A stretch of 64,000 nucleotides of DNA from Neckera pumila. Lineage: Eukaryota; Streptophyta; Bryopsida; Hypnales; Neckeraceae. The stretch's first letter is position 1; the number at the start of each line of letters is the position of its first letter. The notes beneath the pieces were generated by a model that ran no database searches, was not told where the DNA came from, and saw only the letters and a list, made by a program, of their open reading frames with translations. Positions 1 through 14,630 of the stretch are shown here, in pieces. The DNA lies in assembly GCA_963969595.1 (NCBI GenBank), contig OZ018410.1, positions 26,230,913 through 26,294,912 of the forward strand, given 5' to 3'. The position numbers and the translations under genes are program-made.

Positions 1-102
1 TAAAATGGTACACAACAAAACCCTAATTTTTGACTACTGTGCAAAGAATCCTGAATCCAGAACCCTATATCGAAAGTATGATATACCTAAAGAATCACAA
101 GC

Positions 103-875
103 TTATGCTTCATCTTCCAATTTCTTGACATAAGCTTTAAGTGTAAACACAAGTTCCCTAGCCGGTGCTTGCAACGTACCCACCAGAGCCGCCGCGGGGG
201 CTTGAATGGTACCCAACAGCTTGCCATAAAGTTCCGCCCTCGTGGGCAAGGATTCCAAAACCTTAAACTCCTCCGGCGTGAAGAACCGTCCTTCAAACAC
301 CGCGCCCGTGAAGTCGTTCTCCAGCTTCAGCTGCTTCTGCAAGTCCCGGTAGGGTTTGATCGCGGCAGGGATTTCCTCCGTGTGCACAAACAGCCACGCA
401 TTCATGCCTTTCAGCGCAGGTTTCAAAGCCTCCCATTCGGTTCCCTCAATTGCCTTGCCTGTCGCCCAAATCCACAAAACCCACATCAATCTCGGCATTG
501 TACCAAATTGCTTTGATCCGAATTGCTATATTCCGAATTTCTTCATGCGAAAGTGATGGATAAGTAAGCCTTACCAATGAGCTTGTTCTTAGCGACCATG
601 AGAGTAGTCTCCTGCGGTAATGTCTTCCGCAGCTGCTGCATATGCTTCACGGTGAGGCCCGTGTACTTGATCCCAGCGACGAGCATGCATCCCTCCAGCT
701 GCTGCCGCGTCTTCTCCACAGTCTCCTCCTTCTTTTTGCGGCTGATGGCCATGCGGACGACGCCGGACTTCCCCGAGGGCAAAGGCTTGACGACCTCATT
801 GCTTCGCAAAATCCCCTGTGAACCCCAAAAATCCGAGCTCACGCCACAAGAAGCCATGGCTTGCTGCGTGGCCAT
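103..875 (-). CDS. RPL10: Plastid 50S ribosomal protein L10 (uL10c), two exons
   Basis: Exon 1 is 875-575 and exon 2 is 458-103, joined GT..AG in phase 1, giving 218 residues. After a short transit-peptide-like N-terminus (MATQQAMASCGVS) the mature part begins near AISRKKKEETVEKTRQQLEG and contains the uL10 motifs VAKNKLIGKAIEGTEWEALKP and LQAPARELVFTLKAY, which match land-plant chloroplast L10. uL10 anchors the bL12 stalk of the 50S subunit, where elongation factors bind, so the expected site is the plastid stroma. An upstream ATG at 962 is in frame, but the ATG at 875 gives the more plausible transit peptide. The gene is divergent from the complex III gene, with 767 bp between start codons. 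Family assignment is firm from recalled similarity. The exact start is inferred. Confidence 0.93.
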
Positions 876-1510
876 GGCGGACAAATTCCAGAGATTTGCG
901 AAGAAACGAATTTGCGGAACGAGAGTGCAAATGCAGGGCGCTCCGCGTTCAGGAGAAGGCAAGACGATCAGTGTGGATAATGTTCCACGGACGAGTGGTA
1001 CCCGCTGGATCCGGGTATGAGAAGGTCATAAATCTCCCTCTGGATGATGGGGTGATGGTTTCCGTCCATCTGGAACCAATATCCTTCATCCAACAGGACC
1101 TAACTATAGTTTGCGAATCCCCCGGTCTCGCCACTTCGTTCTGCGTCCCCAATCGCACAAGCTCGCGTTTCTCATCGCTGCCATCTCGGTTGGATTCGGA
1201 GCGCCAGTCTTCTAGAGTTGCCGAAAGCAAGGTATGTCCATGGCTGCCCTTGCTGCAGTTGAAATTTGCTTGCACGACGAGAACGGGTTTGGATTCGGGT
1301 CTTTCTGAATTGTGTATGCAATGATCCGAATTCCACGCCTAGCTAGCCTGGCTAGGCTGAGAGATGCCTTGTTTGGGTGGCCGTGGGTGTTCGGAGGGAT
1401 GGTTGGGAGAGGGAATTGCTTGGGTTTTGATGATTGTCTGGGAGTACTAACTGTGTCTCCTTTCTAGACTAGACTGGGGCGCTGGGAGTGGGTCCGCGAA
1501 ATTGGTTGTG

Positions 1511-1525
1511 GTTAGGGTTTGGGGA
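1511..1525. promoter_or_regulatory. Telo-box-like motif upstream of QCR8
   Basis: The sequence GGTTAGGGTTTGGGG lies about 120 bp before the QCR8 start codon and resembles the plant telo-box (AAACCCTAA). Telo-boxes are known from promoters and first introns of plant translation and respiration genes. A second partial copy (TTAGGGTT) lies near 1592. Function here is inferred only. Confidence 0.4.
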
Positions 1526-1642
1526 GCTTGTGCGATCGCGGTGGCGTGGAGTGTCGCTTGGGGTTGGGGTTTGGTTTTGGAGGACTTCTGATTTAGGGTT
1601 GTGGGGGTGGTTTTTTGGGGTTGCAGAGAATCGCTAGCAAAC

Positions 1643-2503
1643 ATGGGGAAGGTGCCGGTGCGACTGAGAGAGGTGGTGTACACGCTGTCCCCGTACCACC
1701 AGCAGGTGATGGCGAGCCTGTGGAAGGAAGTCCCGTACAAACTGGGCAAGAAGTTCCACGAGAACTGGGTGTCGGCGTTCACGTTGGTGGTGCCGATCGC
1801 GGGCACGTACATGTGAGTAGTGGAGCTCTGACACAAATTGTTCTTCTCTGCCGTGGAGGGTTTCTTGGTTGGATGACTCGTGGATTAGGGTTTCACATCG
1901 CGACGAGAATTCTGGGTGTCGCGATGTGCTAGATATGCGGTCCTCGGGGGTGACAGAAATGAGTTCTAGAAATCTAGACAATGTTCTTGGTACCGGTATG
2001 CTGGTGGACCTGCCTGGGAGTGTTCTAGAATGCTCGTAGGTGTTTGGTTACATTGTTTAGATCATTAGCAGAGAGCACTATGAGTAATTTTAGGTGGTAT
2101 GATCGAGTGGAAGCGCTAACAGATAATGGCTCCGTTTTATTTCTGTACTTTAGTATTGGAAGGGTATAGTAGTAGTAAGTATAGAAGTTATTGCTGTTAA
2201 CTTGGAATAGTTCTTCATCATAGCCGGTGTGCTTTGGTATAGCTTTTGGCGCGTATTGGATTCCTTGAGTTTTTTTTGTATTTGAAGGGTCTGTGAATCG
2301 CATGTGATGGCATTGAAGTAGGTTTTCAAGTGAATTCGCATTCGAGTGAACGTTCCAGATCCCATCTGAATGTAGTCGGGTAATAGGTGGGATATTGGGA
2401 TGAATTCTGGCACTCGTTGTGAAGATTGTATCTGAAGATGTTGATGTTGTGCAGGTATGCTGAGAATTACAGAGAGAAGGAGAAACTTCATCACAGATAC
2501 TGA
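1643..2503 (+). CDS. QCR8: Cytochrome bc1 complex subunit 8 (QCR8/UQCRQ type), two exons
   Basis: Exon 1 is 1643-1812 and exon 2 is 2455-2503, giving 72 residues. The start MGKVPVRLREVVYTLSPYHQ, the single membrane span around WVSAFTLVVPIAGTYMY and the end YREKEKLHHRY match the plant small ubiquinone-binding subunit of mitochondrial complex III. The intron splits the Met codon (AT|G) before YAENY, and exon 2 encodes only 16 residues, so simple ORF calling loses it. The length equals the usual plant length. No cleavable presequence is visible, as is normal for this subunit. The leader carries telo-box-like TTAGGGTTT motifs at 1511-1525, a common promoter element of plant housekeeping genes. 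Identification is strong. Confidence 0.92.
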
Positions 2504-5500
2504 AGCCGTCGAGGATGGAAGGCGCTCGTCGTGGTTAGTAAACTTGTTTTAGGTTTTCAAGGATACTTGGAATGGGTGTACTGATTCATAGTTATAAAAG
2601 TGCACTTCCATAATATGACCCATTCAAGGAGCAGGTTTCGTGGTTTTTTTAAGTCGATCGTTGGAAATAAAGTCATGCATTGGCGTTGCTTGTTTGACTC
2701 CGTTAGATGTCGATTCAATTTGATCCGTCACGTACAATTTTTTGGGGAAGGAAGCAGGGCAGTGCAATATGTAGTTAGTGAGTCTAGATTGAGATCAGTG
2801 GATAAACAAAAACCCTTCCCTCAACTCGCTGAAGGTTTGGAAAGCCCAATTTTGGTTGTAGCATGGTTTTTTTTTTATGTTTTTTTTTTCCGGTCTATTT
2901 GACATAGAAGGTGCAATATTGCAATGACAAAAGTTTGTCTTTATGTTGAGTGGGGTCCGATGACACATGACACTCCAAATTTGGATCTTTATTACACTTC
3001 CTACATGTTTAAGAAATTGTAAAATGGCCATGTATTCTACTTATATAGTGCCTTATTTGACCACCATAAGGCATAGATGCTACAATGACATCCAAATCAA
3101 AATATGTTAATTGTTGAATTTTCAATTTAATGGTGTACGGTGACTCTCCCTTAAAAATGCTCTCATAAATTGAGAAATTGGAATTTTGAAGTGAAATTTA
3201 GACATGATGTTGTACAAAAGGAGTCCTACCTTCATGTGTAATTTCACTTTAAATGGACTATATATAGACCTATTATTAATTGAATGAAATTTCTATGGAG
3301 AAAAAACTTTTTGTGAGAAGTCAAAATGTCCCATTTCTTTTTATAGGAAGAATGTACATCTTGACTAAAATCACATGTTAAAAGTTTCATGAATTTTGGA
3401 TTTTTATTGATTGAGATCTAATTGATTGAAACTTGACCCCCCAATTTTTTTTTTTTTTTTACTTTTCACTCTGTAAATTGCAAAAAAATATGCTTTTTAT
3501 TTTTTTTATTTTTTTTGAAGGCAAAGCTTTGAGCCTTGAACTTTGTTGTAGGTGTGTACCTACAACCATATGAAGGTGTTATAACATATGGACCTATTTC
3601 ATAGGTACACTATAACATAGAAGAGTTTGTAATATAGACATCTATAATCATAGAAGGTATCTATTTTATAGGCTCACAAGTTTATAGATTCTATGCTCAC
3701 ATACTAGCACTCCCCACTCTAAGAAGGCTTGAAGTTTGTTGTCCGAGTTTGGTAGGGTTGGGAAAGAAATTTTTTCACTCGCTTTTAATGTTATAATCTT
3801 GCAATCCATGAGGTTAAATGGTCTAAATTTTCTTGCATACATTGACTTGATGGTCTACTACAATTTTGTATATTTAGAATTTTTTAAAATTAATTAACTT
3901 TGAATTTTGGTCAAAGCACCAAAATTTGAGAGTTTTTGATGATTTTACTTTAAAAACACCTTCACTCCTTTAGTAATTAAGTATGTAGAAGTAGATCGGG
4001 AAGTTGATACAAGATAGAAGAAAAAGTCTAATCATAGATAAGTCTAAAATTGAACTAAAACATGTCAATTGTAACAATGAGATTGTAGCAAGTAATCTAC
4101 ACTCTATGAAATTTTTTTGGATTTTTTTTTTTGAAAAAGTTATAAAAATGAATTAAGAATCCAATCCAATCCAATATTTTTTCAAAGAAATGCCTTGATT
4201 TTTCAAAAACAGGATTCTTTATAACTTTTACATCATAGATTCAAATCAAACGAGTCAAAGCTTACCATGTAGGCATAATATTCTCTATGAAAAAGAATAT
4301 TTTTTTTGGTATTTTTCATTTTTATTTTTTTTGTTGACCGTGCTCAAATACTTTGTGGTTCACCTCTAATGTTCTAAGGCCTTTATTCTATAAAAAATTA
4401 CTCAAATTAGCATTTTTATTGTAAAGAGCAAAAAACTTAAATTTCTTTTGCATATCAAACCACAGGATCTTGCACTAGATTGGTGTAAAAATGTATAGAA
4501 GAAATTTCAAAAACTTTGACCATGTAGATTGTAAGATATTTGCATTTAAGGTGAAGAAAACAAGTTTATTTGTAGCTTGTCCTAAATTTTTTGACTTTGT
4601 ATCTTTTTTCCTTAAATTTTTTTCACTAATAGCTTTGAATTTCTAATTTTGAATGTTGAAGATTTGAGTAGAGAATCTAGGAAAAAAATCAACCCCCACC
4701 TTAATTTTTAAAATAAAAATTATTTTAAATTTTTGTAGGTTTTTAATTTTGCATGCCAAACTAAAATTTGGACTTATTATACTATTTTTTTTGCTCCTAG
4801 GCACAAATTGAAATAAAAATTGTATTCCCTCAAAGCCAATGTATTTTTTTTTTATCTTTACAAATAGTTTTAGAAAATTACAACAAATATTGAGACTACA
4901 AGAACTTGCCCAAAATCTATTTTGTTCCTTAAGGAATCGAAGGAACTTTAGAGTTTAAGGGGGCATAATTTTTTCTCCCAAGCACCATGTAAAATAAAAA
5001 TTATATTTCTAGAAAGCTAATACATTCATTTACCTTCAAGACCAATTTCAAAAAATTAGTAAAATTTGGCATCATAGGAATATGCCTAAAATTCTCAAAA
5101 ATCTATTCTAAAACATTCATTAGGTTAATCTACAATAAATGGAGGACAATATTAGCCAATCTTTACAAAATATTTAATGATTTCAAAAATATATGTTTTG
5201 ATGCATGCCAAAAAAAAAATCTAAAATTCTTTCTTCCTTAACCAAAAATTTGAAAAATGACTTTGCAAATTTTTAAAATACATTTAGCAAGATTTTGTGG
5301 AACCTACTTTAATAACTACCTACCCTACATATTTGGCATGGATATAATTAGTGATATATAATGATATCTAAAGATTTTAATTTTTGTTTCTTCTTGTGCC
5401 TTCTACGTCAGGGTTTCTTTTTTCATTTTTAATGAAGTGCCATAGTGGCGATATTGAATGTTATAGTGGTTCTCCAGATTTCAACATTCATCCACATATT

Positions 5501-6200
5501 AGATAGAAAATATCATATTAGAACATATCACATATCCATAATTTAGTTTTCATCCACAATCTGGCGATTTCATCTTAGAATTTTTTTTATTTGAAGTTTT
5601 CTGACAATTTTTCACCTTTTTAGTACCATTTCTTTCTATAGGCATCGTGCCAAGCCATAAATTTGGTGCAATTTTGCACCAAATCGCCGGAAAAAAACAC
5701 ACTATTCTACATTGGTTTCCACAAGTTGTAATTGACCATAAAAATTGACCATCCTATAAAATTCTAATGTATAGGACAATGTAAGGTAGAGACCCAAAAG
5801 TGTCCATAAATCCATTTGTGCACCATAGATTTCTCTCGAAGAATGTTTGTAGACGTCCATCAAAGTATTTTTGTAAAGTGTCATGAAATTGCCCCCTTTC
5901 TTAAATGCAATTAATTCACTGTTGATTTTTTCAGATTTTGGTTTCAAGTCCACTTATGTGACAATTTCAGTCATTTAGAGAACTGCAACTTCAAAAGTTC
6001 ATAAAAGTTACATGCCATATCCAAAAAATCTAATTTTGTTTTTGAAAATTCATGATTTTCAATTGCTAATGCTGTAAAAATATTATTTTAAAAGAAAAGG
6101 TAACTAAGCTGAATTGCTACCCGTAATTTTGGGTGTTTCCACCGTATGCTTTGCGCAAGGCCACGTCAATGGCAAAACCCGCAACCCTAATTCCGTGCTC
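2504..6200. other. AT-rich gene desert, repeat derived
   Basis: No ORF with recognisable similarity or codon structure is present. The DNA is strongly AT-rich with long A and T runs. Parts resemble other deserts in this window: 3980-4340 resembles 51880-52180, and about 4359-4960 resembles 51500-52337. I read it as old non-autonomous transposons. The short ORFs here look like chance. Confidence 0.6.
4359..4960. mobile_element. Degenerate member of the TTAA-ended element family
   Basis: The left end (TTCACCTCTAATGTTCTAAGG) and the right end (GGAACTTTAGAGTTTAAGG, about 4942-4960) are worn copies of the TTAACCCCTAAAGG inverted ends seen at 51500-52337. The interior follows that copy in order, for example the stretch around TTGTAAGATATTTGC and the right flank CTTGCCCAAAATCTATTTTG. 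It has no coding capacity. The boundaries are approximate because both termini carry changes. Confidence 0.45.
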
Positions 6201-6709
6201 AGGGACGACTCACCCGCTATTCATCACCCGTGCCTCAACTGATTGATGACCGAGCCATTCCGGTTCCTCAATCCCGCCCACGTATACCCGGCGCGGGCAC
6301 CGGGAAGCATCCTCGCCGGCTGGAGCGACCACAGTGTCACGCACTCCAGTCTATAGAATCATACATTGGCCTCTTTCCCGGACGCTTGCTTCGTCGCGTC
6401 ATCGAGCTCACTCCCCCGTTTCGCCGGGTTGTTGACAATCCCCGCTCGCACTTCCTCCATCCTCGTCTTGCGCAAATCCATCGCCTGCCGCTCGCTCTGC
6501 CCCTTTTTGCTTCTCAGTTTCTGTTCCTTCTGGTATCAGGTAGGTCACACTTTCTCAAGATCATCCTGAGCTGCTGGATGTTTTGGTTGTGTGTGGGGAT
6601 CGCGGGCATGCTTTCGAGGAAGGTTTGGGAGGTTTGTGCATTTTTGGGATTTGGGTTGTGGTCGTTTATTGGGATTGTGGGCTGAAGCGATCGGGTTGGT
6701 GTTTTTTGA

Positions 6710-6905
6710 CACGCTAGGGTTTCGGTGTCGGTGTCGGTGTGTATGTGTGTGGAGACAGGTTGGGAGGTGGAGGTTTGCTTTCCAGGGAGGCGAATTGCGT
6801 GGTTGGACCTGGAACCCTAGATTGTTGTGTCTTCAGCATGCTCGTAGTTGGCAAGGGGGTGACGATTATTTGACCTAGGGTTGGGGGAGAGAGAGAGAAG
6901 GCGAG
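6710..6905 (+). promoter_or_regulatory. VPS4 leader with GT-rich and GA-rich tracts
   Basis: The G+C-rich stretch before the VPS4 start codon contains a GGTGTC/GTGT tract at 6726-6755, CTAGGGTTT-type motifs near 6714 and 6876, and a GAGAGAGAGA tract at 6889-6900 ending 8 bp before ATG. GA tracts just upstream of the start are common in plant leaders. The role is inferred from position. Confidence 0.35.
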
Positions 6906-6909
6906 AGCC

Positions 6910-10100
<3,191 letters not shown>

Positions 10101-11211
10101 GAGGTGGCTTAAGGTAGGAATCTGGATGATTCTAGGTTATGGGGGAAAAAACCAAGAAGGATATCGTAGGCATGGTAACGTAAGAGTAGATTATGGGTTG
10201 TTCCGATCTGCTGCCCTGAATATTGCAAGTAGCCTGGCCTACAATGGTTTTACATACGTTTTTACATCATGTTATAATGTTTTCTGAAAATGTAATTTTC
10301 TTATCAAATAAGTATCGAATAGTAAATGTGCTTACACACTATCATTTTTCTGAAAGTCAAAGGGAAAATCACATTTCTAGTAAAAACTTATTGTCTCATG
10401 TAAAATACTTTGTTAGGGTTAGTTTAGCCTTACAGAACATACAGCATTTAGTGTAGTCTTTCAAGATGAAAGCTGCTGCTTCCAGGTTGCCTTGCAAGGG
10501 TAGTCGCATCCTTGGGTATTGGTTATGTATAAACAGGGTTATTGGGCTAAATTTTTGTCAATACATTCAAAACCATTTGAATTGTGCACCTGCCCATCTT
10601 TGTGAACTTTACTTTACTCTTGCCTGTCTGTTCATGGCCCCGTTCATTGCTTGGCCCTTTTCCAAACAAAGTAAGAAATAACATGCAGAGCCATGGGAGT
10701 GTTGATCTTAAACCAAGGTCGAAAATGGACACCAATGGACATCGTAAGGGTAATTGTAGTATCGTGAAATGAAACAATGCTCTCCGTAGCTAATGCTTGG
10801 TTGCCATGTCTATTAAAATAGGCTCCATTATGAACATCTGGGAATCTGGGATATGAGCTAAAACGCTTTGTATATTTGTCAAGCCATTATTCATGATAGA
10901 CTGGACAAAAGCAGACAGACAAACTACCGGGTATGTATGCGCTATGGATGTACTGTGATACTGAAACATACCTATTGAAACACCATCAGTTTCAGATATA
11001 GATTCTTTATGTAAAATGTAGAACTGTAGGAAACAAAACTCTCTCAATCCAGTACAGTAATCCCAAACTGAGTACCAAAAATTACAAAAAATACTTGACT
11101 CTTAGAATTACTACTTACCGCTTTTAAAAATCACAAATAGGCTAACAGGACATCTTTGACTGAACCCTAGAGTTACTTTGACACATGATACGTATTCCAG
11201 AAGTCCCGAAA
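10101..11211. other. Convergent intergenic region between VPS4 and the aldo/keto reductase
   Basis: The 3' ends of the plus-strand VPS4 gene and the minus-strand reductase meet here. It should hold both 3' UTRs. The short ORFs inside lack family similarity, and no RNA gene is visible. Confidence 0.5.
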
Positions 11212-14200
11212 TCAAGCTGTTTGGAAAATGTTCTGGATCATGCCCCGAGGAGCTTGTTCAGCAGCAGCTTCTAAGCTGGCTACTTCCTCCCGATTGAGAA
11301 GCCAGCCAGTAGCCCCGAGATTCTCCTCGGCCTGCTTCAAGCTCTTCACGCCTGGAATAGGAATCGCTCCCTTGCATATACACCAGTTTATAGCAACCTT
11401 CGTAGACAGGCAATTATGTCAGAACGCGTCCAATTAAATCTAAAAAATTACAAAGGCTAACCAAACTGGCAACAATTGACACAATTTCAAACGGAAAGAG
11501 CTAGCTCTCAGAATAAGGAGCCACAAGAATCACAAGTGTATTGAAATCTGGGAGGGGGACAAAGAACACAGTCAAACTGAAAATAAAAGGACTTAATATT
11601 TTGTTTTTTATTTGTGGAACATTTTAGCGTTAGCATTTAGGGTTCCAGTACTACCTGTGATACAGTTTTGCCCCTTCTCTTTGCAATCCGCCTGAGTGTC
11701 TCAAGAAGTGGGCCTAGGCCTGGAAGCACCTGCTTAAATATCAAACCCCTGGAAAGAATGCAACATAGGTGAGCTAAATCCGTCTCCCCAGAAATTAGAG
11801 ATCTTAAAATACCACTATCTCTGACATATTAGGAACTCAAACAGAGTTCTGAAACACTCACACTTCAGACTCAACTGTGAACCAGGACTTCTCAAATAAA
11901 ATTATAGATGGAGCTGAACATTTAACCCATTAGTGCTCCGACGTCCAAAATCTTAACAATGAACAGAGAGGTTCCAGGGACTTTCTTGACCACAGAACTT
12001 CTCACTCATCCAAACCAATGCTTGACTTTTGAAGAAAAAAACTTTCTATATGATGAATTTGATGAAATTGAGGTAAATAATACATATTTATAAAGATCTA
12101 AGCAAAAATTTGCACAAATTCCAGAAAGGATTCAGGCGCTAAGGGGTTAAACCCCACAGTGCCTAGTTGGCCACAAGTAGCCACGTCCATATCTATAGGA
12201 GATGAAATGAGTCATTAATAAAGCGTCAAGGAAGATGGCCAAACAGACGAATCAAACCAACAAAGCATGCCTACATGTTCAAACAGTGAACATATACTTT
12301 GGAAATTTTTAGGTTGGCTTTAAGATTTAAAAGTGGACTTTCTATTGATTACTCCTACGTTTTGCTTACCGAGGACCAGAAGGCACATTTGTAGGCGAGT
12401 ATTTATCTGTCAGCATACCAAGCCCAAGAGGACTGTAGGCAATCAGTTGCATGCCTAATTCGTCACATACAGCCTTCACTTCCATCTGATCGGTACCCTT
12501 GCTCAACAAAGAGAACTGAACCTGCACTGCCATTCAGTTGCTGAAACAAATCAGTCAAAATGTTCCAAAAAAGTAAATTAATAATCTACTCTGAAAATCA
12601 ATAACAATGTATCAAGCAACAAGCTCGTGAAATGATGCATGCAAGCATCACCTGGACAGAACTAAGCGGAACTCCCTTGCGGTCCAGATACTTGTGGATT
12701 CGTCGTAGCTGCTTGGGACCATAGTTACTCACTCCAACCGCCTTCACTAATCCCTGATTTTCGTGCAAATTTGAGAAAACAGTTAGCAAGCCTCATGTAC
12801 AGACTAGTTCTGAACGAGCCCATGAATCAATAGCAACTGCGAATAGAAAGACGCACGTAGATAGAATTGCATGCACCTGCTCATAGACGGCTACCAGACC
12901 ATCCCATAAGGCCTGCTCTTGGAATGGAGCATAATTCGCTGCACTCCAGTGTAGCTGCCCAAGCGCAAGCTGCTCCATCTCCAATCTCTTCAAAGAACCC
13001 CTGCAAATTAAAAATAAATAAAAACAGACTTTGCTGGTAAGTCTGTAGAACCATTTGCTGATAAGTCCTCAGGAGGAGAATGCAAACATTCATCCCACCA
13101 CATAAGGCAGAGACTTATCGTGACATTAGTGGAAGGTTGCCATAGACAGCCTCCCACTTTGAAATGGATAACAAAATTCATACATAGTGATAAAAGTTGA
13201 TCTCAACAGAACTTTGACTCTTGTATCCAAAGATCTCTCCACAGCTCTATACTAATCTCCCCAAATCACAATTCTACATATGTTGAAATGTTTAAAGTAA
13301 CACAAATAGTATCCTCTTAAAACTTATCTTCTGCCTTCTGCTTCCCTCCAATGTCGTGTGCAATAAATGTTTATAATAAAATGGGCTCAACGTACTTGCA
13401 AGCACTCACAATCTGCGAAGGCGTCAAGCGCCACGGATAAGCTGCAAACTTGGTGGCAATGTTCACATTCTTCGCCACTTGCTCCTTCCCTGCCACAAAA
13501 CATCCAAATCAATATCCTGCCTGCCGTAGACAGCCATGTCGATTCATACGATATGGAGTGAATTCGGAAGGTGAATTACCGGGATACTCGCGGATGAATT
13601 TACCGAGGAGCAACTCGCTACGGCCGTTGAGCCTGCCAGTTCCATATGAGTCCGCTGTGTCGAAGAGATTGACGCCCTTGGTGACGGCCAGGTTGAAGAC
13701 TTGCTGCAACTCCGCGTCCATGGATTCTTCGTAACCCCACAGCAGCTGGTTCCCCCACGCCCATGTGCCTAACCCCATCGGAGACACCGACAGAGGCCCC
13801 ACTTTCACCTGCAATGCCACTTCCACCACAAGAATTGAAACGCCAGGGAAGCATGACGCCTTAGAACCATTTCTCGTTACGATAACGTTCTTGCTGACGA
13901 GCTCAACGTCAATTTGAACGTTTTTCCAACGAATTTTAATTACAGATGGTGGGTTACAGCTGCAGAGCACAGGATGTTGCAAAAAAGCAGAGCAAACGCA
14001 AAACCAGTCTGGAAAAACGCAGTTCAAAACCTCGTGTCTGGAATGCCCAACCGCCTTTGTACCAATGCAGGATAAAAGCGCACGAGCTAAGAATCATCGG
14101 AATTCATCAAGATATCACACAAGTCCTAGTGGAGGATGCATGGTGTTGCTTACGTTGTCCCATTGCTTGCCGATGCCGAGAGAGCGCAGGAGAGGAAGGG

Positions 14201-14294
14201 GAGACAAGTTTGGTAGTGAAAAGGACAAGTCTGCTCGAACAGAAGCTCCCCACAACGCAGTGGGCCGTACCGCCACCGCCATAGCCATCGCCAT
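11212..14294 (-). CDS. Plastid aldo/keto reductase (plastoglobule-type NADP-linked oxidoreductase), eight exons
   Basis: Exons on the minus strand are 14294-14154, 13808-13580, 13489-13396, 13000-12877, 12753-12652, 12521-12370, 11748-11655 and 11397-11212. Phases all agree, giving 373 residues. Exon 1 encodes a transit peptide beginning [15 protein letters not shown]. The AKR barrel shows the catalytic tetrad D97 and Y102 (FDTADSYG), K137 ([10 protein letters not shown]) and H172 ([12 protein letters not shown]), then NADP-binding sequence [11 protein letters not shown]. The C-terminus MIQNIFQTA is the ending of the Arabidopsis At1g06690-type proteins found in plastoglobules. It should reduce a carbonyl with NADPH in the plastid; the substrate is not known. 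Intron 6 carries a 229-bp transposon and intron 3 carries an old repeat. The gene is divergent from the next gene by 337 bp. Confidence 0.94.
11922..12150. mobile_element. 229-bp MITE with TTAA-bounded inverted ends (copy A)
   Basis: The left end TTAACCCATTAGTGCTCC and the reverse complement of the right end, TTAACCCCTTAGCGCC, agree at most of the first 15 positions. The element lies wholly in intron 6 of the aldo/keto reductase. A diverged copy in the same orientation lies at 54777-55014. Both share the core GATGAATTTGATGAAATTGA and then AGGTAAA. It has no coding capacity, so it would need a transposase in trans. Confidence 0.75.
13155..13290. repeat. Dispersed intronic repeat (copy 1)
   Basis: Shared blocks such as ATTCATACATAGT and TCTCCACAGCTCT recur in the same order at 19768-19882 in a GUF1 intron, with moderate divergence. 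It is non-coding and lies in intron 3 of the aldo/keto reductase. No terminal inverted repeat is seen, so its class is unknown. Confidence 0.6.
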
Positions 14295-14630
14295 TAAGTT
14301 ACAGCTTTTACAAAATCAAAAACCTCCGAAACCATGAAAACTTGGAAACACCGAGCACTCGACAGGAATGAATAAGATGAGTCCGCTCATTCTGTCAGGG
14401 CCACATTTCATCCGTGATGACGTATAAAGCGAAATATCTGTTTCCATGGACAAACCTCATCCACCTCGGATGTGGGTACCAGTGACTATCTAGGCTTGCT
14501 TGCGCGCAATTCTAACCAGGTACTACGGTATGTGCAATTGATTTGGGGTGCAGGGTATGGTTGATTGTGAAGGGTTGTTTTTGAAATTAGGATTTCGAAG
14601 CAAGTGGTGAGCAGGCTCATGTAATCTGTT
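14295..14630. promoter_or_regulatory. Shared divergent promoter of two plastid-protein genes
   Basis: The start codons of the aldo/keto reductase and of the uncharacterised plastid protein lie 336 bp apart on opposite strands. The interval contains TGATGACGTA (TGACG, bZIP-type) near 14416, GAAATATCT (close to the evening element) near 14432 and an I-box-like AATAAGATGAG near 14371. These motifs are seen in the sequence. Their use is inferred. Confidence 0.4.

Noticed and set aside
577..1324. Plus-strand ORFs of 147 and 168 residues
   Set aside because: They are antisense to the plastid L10 exon 1 and its upstream region, and show no family similarity.
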